DNA of 64,000 nucleotides from Scylla paramamosain (Eukaryota; Arthropoda; Malacostraca; Decapoda; Portunidae). The stretch spans positions 13,300,501-13,364,500 of the forward strand of contig NC_087192.1 in the NCBI RefSeq assembly GCF_035594125.1, in the 5' to 3' direction. Numbering within the stretch: position 1 is the stretch's first letter; every line of letters begins with the position of its first letter. The notes beneath the pieces are model-generated. The model did not search any database. It was given only the letters and a program-made list of their open reading frames with translations, and was not told the origin of the DNA. The position numbers and the translations under genes were made by a program. Positions 23,256 through 36,456 of the stretch are shown in pieces.

Positions 23256-26200
23256 ACCTATAAAAACGCTTTAATACATGCAAAGAACCCTATCTTTGGG
23301 AAACGAAAGGACATTACGAAAATCGGGTATTATGACTGTTTTGAAGTTCCTTAAGTACCTAAACGTTAAAACCCACAAATAACACTCTTTAAAGAGAGAA
23401 AAAAAAAAATTCTGCTAAAATTCAGGGAATTTATGTGGAAAAAAGAACATTATCAAAAAAGTTAATTATAGCTTTTTTTTCGGAATGTTATTTACCAAAC
23501 CTTAAAGTGCATGCAAAGCCACCTATATGAGGAAATTAAATGACTTTACCAGAAACCTGTCTTTCAGTGTTTTTCAGTATGTTAGGCACCAAACCGATAA
23601 ATAATATGGAAGTCAGTCAATATGTGAATCCAAAACAAAATTACTGAAAACGTGTCTTTTCAGCGTTTTACGTAGAAAAAAAAGCTAAAACGGATGCAAA
23701 GCAACGAATATGAAGAAATAGAATAACATTACCAAAACGTGTTTTGGGGCTTTTTACCTACAAAAAAAACGCGAAAATGGATGTAAAAGCACTCTATATT
23801 GGGAAGAAAAAAGGACATTTAGAGAAACGTGTATAATGATTGTTTTATAGTTTCACAAGAACCACAAGACAAAAAACGCAAAAACTCGTGAATATAGAGA
23901 AGTTTCTTACATACCAAAATGCTAAAACTCATGAATAACACTTTTAATTGAGAAACAAAACTACCTTACCAAATGTGTGTATTTTGAGTGTTTTTCACAT
24001 TCTTAGTTACGAAAATCCCAAATTACATTTATTCATTATTTTGTTACATTATTTTCCGTGTTTTTGATCATGTTACCTATAAAAACGCTTAAATACATGC
24101 AAAGAACCTTATGTCTGTGAAACGAAAGGACATTACGAAAATCGTGTATTATGATTGTTTTTAAGTTCCTTAAGTACCAAAAAACTAAAACCCACAAATA
24201 GAGAAAAAATAAATAACTAAAAAAATTTTTTTTTTTTGTTATTCATCTAAATAGGTATGAAGATGCCAAAATTCAGGCAAAATTCAGGGAAATTATGTAA
24301 AAAACACATTATAAAAATTTTTTTTTAGCTTTTTCCGGAAACCCAGAAGTGCATGCAAAGCCACCTATATGGGGAAATTACACGACTTTACCAGAAATCT
24401 GTCTTTTGAGTGTTTTTTCCTGCAATTTCAACAATACTACTAAAAACGTGTCTTTTCAGTGATTTACGAAGAAAAACGCTAAAACGGATGCAAGCTAATC
24501 AATATGAAAAAATACAATAACATTACCAAAAAGATATATTTTGAGTGTTTTTCAGCTTGTTACCTACAAAAAATGCGAAAATGGATGGAAATCACTCTGT
24601 ATTGGGAAACAAAAGAACATTACGAAAAACGTGTATAATGAGTGTTTTATAGTTTCACACGAACCACAAGGCAAAAAAAGCAAAAATTCGTGTATATAGA
24701 GAAGTTTCTTACATACCAAAATGATAAAATGCATGAATAACACTTTTAATTGAGAAACAGAACTACCTTACCAAATGTGTGTATTTTGAGTGTTTTTCAC
24801 ATTCTTAGTTACGAAAATCCCAAATTACATGCGAATCTACCTTTATGTGGAAAAAAAAAAATGACATTACCAAAAAAGTGTTTTTTTAGTGTTTTTGAGC
24901 GTGATATGCAACAAAGCGCTAAAAAGCAGAACAATCACATTGCATGGGAATAAAACCAACTTTTACGAAGAACTTGCTTTTCAGTGATTTTTAATTCTTT
25001 ACATACCAAATTGCTAAAACGCATGCAAAACACCCTTAATGGAGAAACAGAATAAAATTACCAAAAACATGTATTTTGAGTTTTTTTTTATCATTTAACC
25101 TATAAAAACGCTTAAATACATGTAAAGGACCCTATGTTCTGTATAACAAAAGGACATTACGAAAATCGTGTATTATGAGTGTTTTTAAGTTCCAAAAGCT
25201 TCAAGTTTTAAGTACCAAAAAGCTAAAACCCGCAAATAACACTCTTTATAGAGAGAAAAAAACTTTTTTTTTTTGTTATTCATCTTCATAGGTACCGAGA
25301 TGCCAAAATTCTGGCAAAACTCATTGAAATTTTGTAAAAAAAATCTTTATAAAAAAAATAATTTTAGCCTTTTTCCGGAGTTATGTACAAACCCTGAAGT
25401 GCATGCAAATCCACCTGTATGGGGAAATTACACGACTTTACCAGAAACCTGTCTTTTGAGTGCTTTTCAGCAATTTCAACAATATTACTGAAAACGTGTC
25501 TTTTCAGTGATTTACTTAAAAAAACGCTAAAACGGATGTAAACCAAGCAATAAGAAGAAATAGAATAACATTACCAAAAAGATATATTTTCATGTGTTTT
25601 TGAGCTTGTTACCTACAAAAAAAGGAAAAATGGATGGAAAGCACTTTATATTGGCAAAGAAAAGGACATTACGAGAAACGTGTATGAGTGTTTTATAGTT
25701 TGACAAGAACCACAAGGTAAAAAAAAAACATAAAGAAGTTTCTTACATACCAAAAAGATGAAACTCATGAATAACACTTTTAATTTTGAAACAGAAATAC
25801 CTTACCAAATGTGTGTATTAGAAAAGTTTCTTACCTACCAAAATGCTGAAACTCATGAATAACACTTTTAATTAAGAAATAGAAAAACCTTATTAATGCC
25901 TGTGTTTCGAGTTTTTTTTCACATTCTTAGTTACGAAATTCCCAAATTCCATGCAAAACTAGCTTTATGTGGGAAATAAATGATATTACCAGAAAAGTGT
26001 CTTTTGAGTGTTTTGAGCGTGTTAGGCAATAAAGCACTAAAAAGCAGGGTAATAACATTACATGGGAATAAAAACAACGTTTAACAAGAACTTGCCTTTA
26101 AGTGTTTTTGAGCTCATTACATACCAAAACGCTAAAACGCATGCAAAACACCTTTTATGAAGAAACAGAATAAAATTACCAAAAACATATATTTTTGGGG

Positions 26201-28960
26201 GTTATGATCATGTTATCTATAAAAACGCTTAAATACATATAAAGAACCTTCTGTTTGCGAAACGAAAACGACATTACGAGAAATGTGTTTTTAAGTTCCT
26301 TAAGTACCAAAAAGATAAAACCCACAAATAACACTCTTTATTTAGAAAAAAAAGTAAGAAAATAAAAAATAGGATTTTTTTTTTATTATTCATCTTCATA
26401 GGTACCGAGATTCCAAAATTCTGGGAAAATTCAGGGCTATTATATGATAAAAGAAAATTATCAAAAAAAGTTAATTTTAGCCTTTTTTTCGGATTGTTAT
26501 GTAACAAACCCTAAAGTGCATCCAAAGACTCCTATATGAGGAAATTAAACGACCTTACCAGAAATCTGTTTTTTCAGTGTTTTCAGCATGTTAGGCACCA
26601 AAACGATAAATAATAAGGAACTCACCCTATATGAGAATGCAAAACGAAATTGCTGAAAACTTTTCAATGTTTTACGTAGAAAAACGCTGAAACGGATGCA
26701 AACCAACCAATATCAACAAATAAAAAAACATTACCAAAAAGGTATATTTTGAGTTATTTTGTGCTTGTTACCTACAAAAAAAACGGGAAAATTCATGCAA
26801 AGCACTCTACATAAGAAAACAAAAGGACTTTGCAAGAAAGTGTATAATGAGTTTTTTATAGTTCAAACGAACCAAAAGGCAAAAAACACAAAAACTCGTG
26901 TATATGGAGAATGTTCCTAGATACCAAAATGCTGAAACTCATGAATAACACTCTTAACTGAGAAACAGAACAACCTTACTAAATGCGTGTATTTTGCGTG
27001 CTTTTCAAATTCTTAGTTATCAAATCCCAAAATTACATGCGAAACCACCTTTATGTGAGAAAAAAATGACATTACCAGAAAAGTGTCTTTTAAGTGTTTT
27101 TGAGCGTGATAGGCAATAAAGCACTAAAAAGCACAGCAATGAAATTACATTAGAATAACACGAATTTATACCAAAAACTTGTCTTTAAGTGTTTTTGAGC
27201 TCCTTATATAACAAACCGCTAAAACGCATGCAAAACAAACTTTATGGAGAAACAGAATAACATTACCAAAAACATATATTTTGAGCGTTTTTTGATCATG
27301 TTATCTATAAAAATATTTAAATACATGCAAAGAACATTATGTTTAGAAAACAAAAGGACATTACGAGAAACGTGTATTATGAGTGTTATTTTTTTAAGTT
27401 CTTTAAGTAACGAAGAGCTAAAACCCACAAATAACACTCTTTATTTAGAAAATAAAAAAATAAAAAACATACATAAAAAAATTGATTTTTTTTTTTGTTA
27501 TTCATGTTCATAGTACCGAGATGCCAAAATTCTGGGAAAATTCAGGGCAATCGTATGATAAAAGAATATTATAAAAAAAGTTAATTTCAGCTTTTTTTTT
27601 TCGAACTGTTATGTACTAAACCCTAAAGAGCATGCAAAGCCTCCTATATGAAGAAATTTAACGACCTTACCAGAAATCTGTGTTTTGAGTGTTTTTTTTT
27701 AGCATGTTAAGCACCAAAACGATAAAAAATAAGAAACACTTTTATATGGGGATCCAAAACAAAGTTACTGAAAACGTGTCTTCTCAGTGTTTTACGTAGA
27801 AAAACGCTAAAACGGATACAAAGCAACCAATATAAAGAAATAGAAAAACGTTACTAAAAAGGTATATTTTGAGTGTTTTTGTGCTTATTACCTACAAAAA
27901 ACGCGAAAATTGATGCAAAGCATTCTATATTGAAAAACAAAAGGACATTGCAAGAAAAGTGTATAATGAGTGTTTTATAGTTCAAAAGAACCACAAGGCT
28001 AAAAACGCAAAATCTCGTGTATATGGAGAGGTTTCCTAGATACAAAAATGCTGAAACTTATGTATAACATTCCTAATTTAGAAACAGAACAACCTTAATA
28101 AATGCGTGTATTTTGAATGCTTTTCACATTCTTAGTTACCAAAACCCCAAATTGCATACGAAAATAGATTTGTGGGGAAAAAAAATGACCACCAGAAAAG
28201 TGTCTTTTGAGTATTTTTGAGCGTGATAGGCTATAAAGCACTAAAAATGAAGGCAATTACATTACATTGGAGGAAAACGAATTTTTACCAAGAACTTGCC
28301 TTTAAGTGTTTTTTGAGCTCCTTATATACCAAAACACTAAAACGCATGCAAAACACTCTTTATGGTGAAACAGAATAATATTACCAAAAACATATATTTT
28401 GAGTGTTTTTGATCATGTTACCAATGAAAACGCTAAAATACATGCAAAGAACACTATTTTTGGGAAACGAAAGGAGATTACAAGAAACGTGTATTATAAG
28501 TGTTTTTAAGTTCATTAATTACTAAAAAGCTAAAATCCACAAATAACACTCTTTATTGAGAAACAATAAATGAATAAAAAATAATACGATATTTTTTTTC
28601 TTTTTTATTCATCTTCACAGGTACCGAGATGGCAAAATTTGGGGAAAATTCAGGAAATTAAGTGAAATAAGAACATTATCAAAAAGTTAAGTTTATTTTT
28701 TTTTCGGACTATTATGTACCAAATCCCTAAAGCGCATGCAAAGCCACCTATATGGGGAAATTAAACGTCTTTGCCAGAAAACGGTCTTATGAGAGTTTTT
28801 CAGCATCTTGGGAACCAATACGATAAATAACATGGAAGTCAATCAATATGGGAATCTAAAACAATATTACTAAAAACGTGTTTTTTCGGTGTTTTACGTA
28901 GAAAAATGCTAAAACGGATGCAAACCAATCAATATGAAGGAATAGAATAACATTACCAAA
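23256..28960 (+). repeat. satellite HOR, block S (forward)
   Basis: About five HOR units (anchors near 24,253, 25,291, 26,402, 27,513 and 28,620) pairing inversely with about 36,730-42,320 (sum 65,590-65,705). Private shared events are a contracted spacer at 23,405 (partner 42,190), a non-satellite stretch attcattattttgttac at about 24,031-24,047 (partner near 41,545), and an inserted caaaagcttcaagtttt at about 25,195-25,212 (partner 40,380). These show common descent of the two arms. The pairing ends near 28,960, where gaaattgttaactac replaces the expected monomer. No gene is seen. Confidence 0.85.
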
Positions 28961-29889
28961 AAGGGTATATTTTGAGTGTTTTTGAAATTGTTAACTACAA
29001 AAAACGCGAAAATAGAAGGAAAACTCTCTATATTGGGAAGCAAAAGGACACTACGAGAAACGTGTATAATGAGTGTTTTATAGTTTCACAAGAACTACAA
29101 GGCAAAAAACGTAAAAACTCGAATGTTTCTTACATTCCAAAATGCTGAAACTCTGAAACAACACTTTTAATTGAGAAACAGAACAATCTTACTAAATGCG
29201 TGTATTTTGAGTGCTTTTCACATCCTTAGTTACCAAAACCCCAAATTGCATGCGAAACCAGCTTTATGTGGGAAAAAAATGGCATTACCAGAAAAATGTC
29301 TTTTGAGTGTTTTTGAGTGTGTTAGGCAATAAAGCACTAAAAAGCAGGGCAATCACATTACACTGAAATAAAACCAATTTTTAACAAGAACTTGCCTTTA
29401 AGTGTATTTGAGCTCCTTATATACCAAAACACTAAAATGCATGCAAAATATTCTTTAGGGTGAAACAGAATAACATTACCAAAAACATGTATTTTGAGTG
29501 TTTTTGATCATGTTACCAATAAAAACGCTTAAATACATGCAAAGAACCCTATTTTTGGGAAATGAAAGGACATTACGAGAAACGTGTATTATGACTGTTT
29601 TTAAGTTCATTAAGTACGAAAAAGCTAAAAGCCACAAATTACACTCTTCATTGAGAAAAAAAAATAAATAAAAAAATACGATATTTTTTTTCATTCTTAT
29701 TTATCTTCACAGGTAAGGAGGTGCCAAAATTCGGTCAAAGTTCAGGAAATTATATAAAATAAGAACATTATCAAAAAAGTTACATTTAGCTTTTTTTTCG
29801 GACTGTTATGTACCAAACCCCTAAATTGCATGCAAAGCCACCTATATGGGGAAATTGAACGTCTTTGCCAGAAAACTGACTTATGAGGG
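28961..29889 (+). repeat. satellite HOR running into the gap (forward)
   Basis: Forward satellite with one anchor near 29,712 that carries the private ggtaaggaggtgcc variant, closest to ggtaacgtggtgcc at 6,230 in block P. About 29,170-29,889 pairs inversely with 32,330-33,050 (sum about 62,200). The last bases before the Ns are gacttatgaggg, in mid-monomer, so the array does not end biologically here. Confidence 0.75.
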
Positions 29890-29989
29890 NNNNNNNNNNN
29901 NNNNNNNNNNNNNNNNNNNNNNNNNNNNNNNNNNNNNNNNNNNNNNNNNNNNNNNNNNNNNNNNNNNNNNNNNNNNNNNNNNNNNNNNN
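29890..29989. other. assembly gap of exactly 100 N
   Basis: One hundred consecutive N, the conventional placeholder for a gap of unknown size. The satellite reads forward up to it and in reverse directly after it, so the apex of the inverted repeat is not sequenced. The flanking monomers do not match each other as immediate mirror images: left 29,889 matches about 32,330, so at least 2.3 kb of asymmetric or missing sequence lies at the centre. Confidence 0.98.
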
Positions 29990-30860
29990 CAGCATTTTAG
30001 TGTGTAAGAAACTTCTTTATGTACACGAGTTTTTGAGTTTTTTGCCTTGTGGTTCTTGTGAAACTATAAAACACTCATTATACACATTTCTTGTAATGAT
30101 TTTTTCTTTCCTAATATAGAGTGCGTTTCATCCATTTTCGAAATTTTTTGTTGGTAACAAGCTCAAAAACACATAAAAATATATCTTTTTGGTAATGTTA
30201 TTCTATTTCTTCATATTGGTTGGTTTGCATCCGTTTTAGCGTTTTTCTACATAAATCACTGAAATTCGAGTAATTTCTCCATATAGGTGGCTTTGCATGC
30301 ACTTCAGGGTTTGGAACATAACCGGAAAAAAAGCTGATTATTTTTTTCATAATGATTTTTTTTTTTACAAAATTTCCCTGCATTTTCCCAGAATTTGGTA
30401 TCTCAGTACCTATGAAGATGAATAACAATTTTTTTTTCTCTATAAAGTATTATTTGTGAGTTTTAGCTTTTTGGTACTTAAGGAACTTAAAAACACTCAT
30501 AATACATGATTTTCGTAATGTTCTTTTCTTATACAAACATGGGGTTCTTTACATGTATTTAAGCGTTTTTATAGGTAACATGATCAAAAACACTCAAAAT
30601 ACATATTTTTGGCAATGTTATTCTGTTTCTCCATTAAGGGTGTTTTTACATGCGTTTTAGCGTTTTGGCATGTAAGGAGTTAAATAACACTTAAAGGCAA
30701 GTTCTTCGTAAAAGTTGGTTTTATTCCCAAGTGATGTGATTGTTCTGCTTTTTAGTGCTTTGTTGCATCACGTTCAAAAACACTCAAAAGACATTTTTCT
30801 GGTAATGTCATTTTTTTCCCATATAAAGCTAGTTTCGCATGTAATTTGGCAATTTCGAAA
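29990..30860 (-). repeat. satellite HOR right of the gap (reverse)
   Basis: First right-arm unit, reverse reading, with an anchor (rc) near 30,411. Variants such as acataaaaatatatc and ttcttcgtaaaag link it to the units at 39,800-40,800 and 56,100-57,100. No convincing mirror partner is seen in the left arm directly next to the gap. Confidence 0.7.
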
Positions 30861-33800
30861 CTATGAATGTGAAAAACACTCAAAATACACAATTTGGTAG
30901 GGTAGTTCTGTTTCTCGATTAAAAGTGTTTTTCATGCATTTCATCATTTTTGTATGTAAGAAACTTCTCTATATACACAAGTTTTTGCGTTTATTGCCTT
31001 GTGGTTCTTGTTAAACTATAAAACACTAATTATACATGTTTCTCGTAATGTTCTTTTCTTTCCTAATATAGAGTGTTTTCCATTCATTTTTGCATTTGTT
31101 GTAGGTAACAAGCATAAAAACACTCAAAATATATCTTTTTGGTAATGTTATTCTATTTCTTCACATTGGTTGGTTTGCATCTGTTTTAGCTTTTTTCTTC
31201 GTAAATCTCTGAAAAGACTCGTTTTCAGTAATTTTGTTGAAATTAATTCTAGTACAAGTTTCTGGTAAAATTGTGTAATTTTCCCATATAGGTGGTTTTG
31301 CATGCACCTTAGGGTTTGGTACATAACTCCGGAAAAAAACTAAATTTTTTTTTTCTTTACCTAATTTCCCTGAATTTTGCCAGAATTTTGGCATCTTGGT
31401 ACCTATGAAGATGAATAACAAAAAAAAATTTGTATTCATTTATTTTATTTTTTTATCTCTATAAAGAGTGTTATTTGTGTGTTTTAGCTTTTTGGTACTT
31501 AAGGAACCTAAAAACTCTCCTAATACACAATTTTCGAAATATCCTTTCGTTTCACAAACATAGGGTTCTTTGCATGTATTTTAGCGTTTTTATAGGTAAC
31601 ATGATCAAAAATACTTAAAATTCATACTTTTGGTAATGTTATTTTGCTTCTCCATAAAGGGTGTTTTGCATGCGTTTTAGCGTTTTGTTATATAAGGAGT
31701 TAAAAACACTTAAATTTTTGGTAAAAGTTGGTTTTATTTCCACGTAATGTGATTGTTCTGCTTTTTAGTGCTTTGTTGTATATCACGCTCTAAAACACTC
31801 ACAAGACACTTTTCTGGTAATGTCATTTTTTTCCCACATAAAACTAATTTCACTTGTAATTTCGGATTTTCGTAACTAAGAATGTGAAAAACACTCAAAA
31901 TACTCACATTTGGTAAGATAGTTCTGTTTCTCAATTAAAAGTTTTATTCATGAGTTTCAGCATTTTGGAATGTAAGAAACTTCTCTATATACACGAATTT
32001 TTGCGTTTTTTGCCTTGTGGTTCTTGTGAAACTATAAAACACTCATTATACACGTTTCTCGTAATGTCCTTTTGCTTCCCAATATAGAGTGCTTTCCATC
32101 CACTTTCGCGTTTTTTGTAGGTAACAATTTCAAAAACACTCAAAATATACCTTTTTGGTAATGTTATTCTATATCTTCATTTTGGTTGGTTTGTATCCGT
32201 TTTAGCGTTATTGTACGTAAAACTCCGAAAAGACACGTTTTCAATAATTGTGTGTTGGATTCCCATATAGATTGACTTCCTTGGGTTTTATCGTGTTGGT
32301 TCCTAACATGCTGAAAAACACTCATAAGACAGTTTTTTGGCAAAGAGGTTTAATTTTTCCATATAGGTGGCTTTGCATGCACTTTAGGGGTTTGGTACAT
32401 AACAGTCCGAAAAAAAAGCTAAATTTAACTTTTTTGATAATGTTCTTATTTCATATAATTTCCTGAACTTTGACCTAATTTTGGCACCTTGTTACTTGTG
32501 AATATGAATAAGAATGAAAAAAAAAATATCGTATTTTTTTATTTCTTTAATTATTTTTTCTCAATAAAGAGTGTAATTTGTGGCTTTTAGCTTTTTCGTA
32601 CTTAATGAACTTAAAAACACTCATAATACACTTTTCTCGTAATGTCCTTTCGTTTCCCAAAAATAGGGTTGTTTGCATGTACTTAAGCGTTTTTATTGGT
32701 AACATGATCAAAAACACTCAAAGAACATGTTTTTGGTAATGTTATTCTGTTTCACAATAAAGTGTATTTTCCATGCGTTTTAGTGTTTTGGTATATAAGG
32801 AGCTCAAAAACACTTATAAGCAAGTTCTTATTAAAAATTGGTTTTATTCCAATGTAATGTCATTGCCCTGCTTTTTAGTGCTTTATTACCTAACACGCTC
32901 AAAAACACTCAACAGACATTTTTCTGGTAATGTTATTTTTTTCCCACATAAAGCTGGTTTCGCATGGAATTTGGGGTTTTGGTAACTAATAATATGAAAA
33001 GCATTCAAAATACACACTTTTAGTAATATTGTTCTGTTTCTCAATTAAGAGTGTTGTTCATGAGTTTCAGCATTTTGGTATCTAGGAAACTTCTTCATAT
33101 ACACTAGTTTTTGCATTTTTTGCCTTGTGGTTCTTTTGAAATATTAAACACTCATTATACACTTTTCTTGCAATGTCCTTTTCTTTCCCATTATAGAGTG
33201 CTTTGCATCAATTTTCTTGTTTTTTTTTATAGGTAACAAGCTCAAAAACACTCAAAATATACATTTTTGGTAATGTTTTTCTATTTCTTTATATTGGTTT
33301 GTTTGCATCCGTTTTAGCGTTTTTCTACGTAAAACGCTGAGAAGAAACGTTTTCAGTAATTTTTTTTTGAATTCCCATATAGAGTGAGTTCCTTATTATT
33401 TATTGTTTTGGTGCCTAACCTGCTGAAGAACACTCAAAAGAGAGATTTCTGATAAGGTCGTTTAATTTCCTCATATAGGTGGCTTTGCATGCACTTTAGT
33501 GTTTGGTACATAACAGTCCCAAAAAAAAAGCTAAAATTAACTTTTTTGATAATATTCTTTTATCATATAATTGCGCTGAATTTTTACCAGAATTTTGGCA
33601 TCTCGGTACCTATGAAGATAAATAAAAAAAAATTCTATTTTTTTTTATTATTTAATAATTTATTTATTTTTTCTCAATGAAGAGTGTCATTTATGGGATT
33701 TACCTTTTTGGTACTTTGGTACACTCATAATACGCGTTTCTTGTAATGTCCTTTCGTTTCACAAACAAAAGGTTCTTTGCATGTATTTAAGCGTTTTTAT

Positions 33801-35128
33801 AGATAACATGATCAAAAACACTCAAAATACTAGGTTTTGGTAATGTTATTCTGTTTCTCCATAAAGTGTGTTTTCCATGCGTTTTAGCAGTTTTGTATAT
33901 AAGAAGCTCAAAAACACTTATGGCAAGTTCTTGGTAAAAAATTATTTTATTCCAATGTAATGTGATTGCCCTGCTTTTGAGTGGTTTATTACCTATCACG
34001 CTGAAAAACATTCAAAAGACACTTTTCTGGTAAATTCATTTTTTTTCCCACAAAGCTATTTTCACATGTAATTTGGGGTTTTTGGTAACTAAGAATGTGA
34101 AAAGCACTTAAAATCCACGCATTTAGTAAGGTTGTTCTGTTTCTCAATTAAGAGTGTTATTCCTAAGTTTCAGCATTTTGGTATCTAGGAAATCTCTCCA
34201 TATACACGAGTTTTTGCGTTGTTTGGTTTGTGGTTCTTTTGAACTATAAAACACTCATTATACACTTTTCTTGCAATGTCCTCTTCTTTCCCAATATAGA
34301 GTGCTTTGCATCAATTTTCGCGTTTTTGTAGGTAAAAAGATCAAAAACACTCAAAATATACCTTTTTGGAAACGTTTTTCTATTTCTTGATATTGGTTGG
34401 TTTGCATCCGTTTTAACGTTTTTCTACGTAAAACACTAAGAAGACACGTCTTCTGTAACTTTGTTTTGGATTCCCATATAGAGTGAGTTCCTTATTATTT
34501 ATCGTTTCGGTGCGTAACATGCTAAAAAACACACAAAACACAGATTTCTGGTTAGATCGTTTAATTTCCTCATAATGAAGGCTTTGCATACACTTTAGGG
34601 TTTGGTACATAAGTCCGAACAAAAAAAGCTGAAATTAACTTTTTTGATAATATTCTTTTATCACATAATTGCCCTGAATTTTCCCAGAATTTTGGCATCT
34701 CGGTACCTATGAAAATGAATAACAAAAAAAAAAAATCATTTATTTTATTTTTTATTATTTATTTTTTAAATAAAGAGTGTTATTTGTGGGTTTTAGCTTT
34801 TTGATACTAAAGGAACTTAAAAAAACACTCATAATACATGTTTCTCGTAATGTCCTTTCGTTTCCCAAATATAAGGTTCTTTGCATGTATTTAAGCGTTT
34901 TTATAAATAACATGATCAAAAACACTGAAAATACATGTATTTGGTAATGTTTTTCTGTTTCTCCGTAAAATGTATTTTGCATGCGTTTTAGCGTTTTGGT
35001 ATATAAGGAGCTCAAAAACACTTAAAGGCATGTTCTTGGTTTGGTTTGGTTTTAATCCCATGTAATGTGATTGCCCTGGCTTTTAGTGCTTTATTTTCAT
35101 AACACGCTCAAAACACACTAAAAAAAAA
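30861..35128 (-). repeat. satellite HOR, block P' (reverse)
   Basis: About four HOR units (anchors, rc, near 31,400, 32,490, 33,606 and 34,702). 30,861-32,500 is the reverse complement of about 6,200-7,860, and 34,740-35,128 that of 1,371-1,780. The middle is two HOR units shorter than the left counterpart. 33,840-34,570 recurs in direct orientation at 63,263-64,000. The reverse reading stops at about 35,128 in an A-run. No gene is seen. Confidence 0.8.
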
Positions 35129-35360
35129 CATGCAAAGCCTCCCATGTGAGGAAATTAAAGACCTTACCAGAAATCTGTCTTTTGAGTGTTTTTTCAGCTT
35201 GTTAGGCACCAAAAAGATAAATAATAAGGAACTCACTCTGTGTGGGAGTCCAAAAAAAAATTACTGAAAATGTGTCTTCACAGTGTTTTACGTAGAAAAA
35301 CGCTAAAATTAATGCAAACCAACCAATATCAAGAAGCAGAAAAACATTACCAAAAAAAAA
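35129..35360 (+). repeat. satellite patch in flipped orientation (right arm)
   Basis: A 230 bp forward-reading patch (catgcaaagcctccc, ggaaattaaag, aggcaccaaaaagat, aaccaaccaatatc, acattacc) within the reverse-reading arm, bounded by A-runs at about 35,120-35,128 and 35,351-35,364. It is the reverse complement of about 1,150-1,370 and so belongs to the ancestral P block. One inversion edge predates the arm duplication, and the other edge differs between arms. Confidence 0.8.
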
Positions 35361-36456
35361 AAAACACTCAAAATACACGCATTCAGTAAGGTTGCTCTGT
35401 TTCTTAATTAAGAAAGTTATTCATGAGTTTCAGCATTTTAGTATCTTGGAAACTTCTCCACACATACGAGTTTTTGCGTTTTTTGCCTTGTGATTCTGGT
35501 GAAACTATAAAATACTCATTATACACGTTTTTCGTTATCTCCTTTTTTCTCCTAATATACAGTGCTTTCCATCCATTTTTGTGTTTTTTTTTTATGTAAC
35601 AAGATCAAAAACACACAAAATATACTTTTCTGGTAATATTATTCTATTTTTTCATATTGGTTGGTTTGCATCCGTTTTAGCGTGTTTCTACGTAGATCTT
35701 TTAAAAGACACGTTTTCAGTAATTTTGTTTTGGATTTCCATATAGAGTGACTTTCATATTATCTATCGTTTTGGTACCTAACATGCGAAAAAACACTCAA
35801 AAGACAGGTTTCTTGTAAAGTCGTTAAATTTTCCCAAATAGGTGGCTTTGCATACACTTTATGGTTTGGTACATAACTCCGAAAAAAGGTAAAATTATCT
35901 TTTTCAATAATGTTCTTTTTTCCACATAATTTCCCTGAATTTTGGCAGAATTTTGGCATCTTGGTACCTATGAACATCAATAACAAAAAAATAAAAAGGC
36001 TATTTTTTTCTCTATAAAGAGTGTTATTTGTAGGTTTTAACGTTTTGGTACTTAAGGAACTTAAAAACATTCATAATACACATTTCTCGTAATGTCCTTT
36101 CGTTTCCCAAATATAGGGATCTTTGCATGTATTTAATTGTTTTTATAGGTAACATGATAAAAAAACACTCAAAAACACTTGTTTTAAGGTAATGTTATTC
36201 TGCTTCTCCATAAAGGAGTGTTTTGCATGCGTTTTAGCGATTTGTTATGTAAGGAGCTGAAAAACACTTCAAGGCAAGTTCTTGGTAAAAGTTGGTTTTA
36301 TTCCAATGTAATATGATTGCCCTGCTTTTTAGTGCTTTATTGCCTAACACGTTCAAAAACACTCAAAAGACACTTCTGGTAATGTCAGTTTTTTTTTTCA
36401 CACATAAAGCTAGTTTCGCATGCTATTTGGGGTTTTGCTAAGAATGTGAAAAAAAA
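35361..36456 (-). repeat. satellite HOR, outer end of block P' (reverse)
   Basis: Reverse satellite. 35,587-36,456 is the mirror of 1-870 with no net indel (sum 36,457). The same HOR variant occurs at 52,000-53,000, with the private gtgattctggtgaaac-type phrase near 35,510 and 52,105. 35,372-35,590 is the segment that runs parallel, not antiparallel, to left 896-1,115. Confidence 0.8.

Noticed and set aside
29786..30119. Open frames spanning the gap
   Set aside because: They contain translated N and are artefacts of the placeholder.
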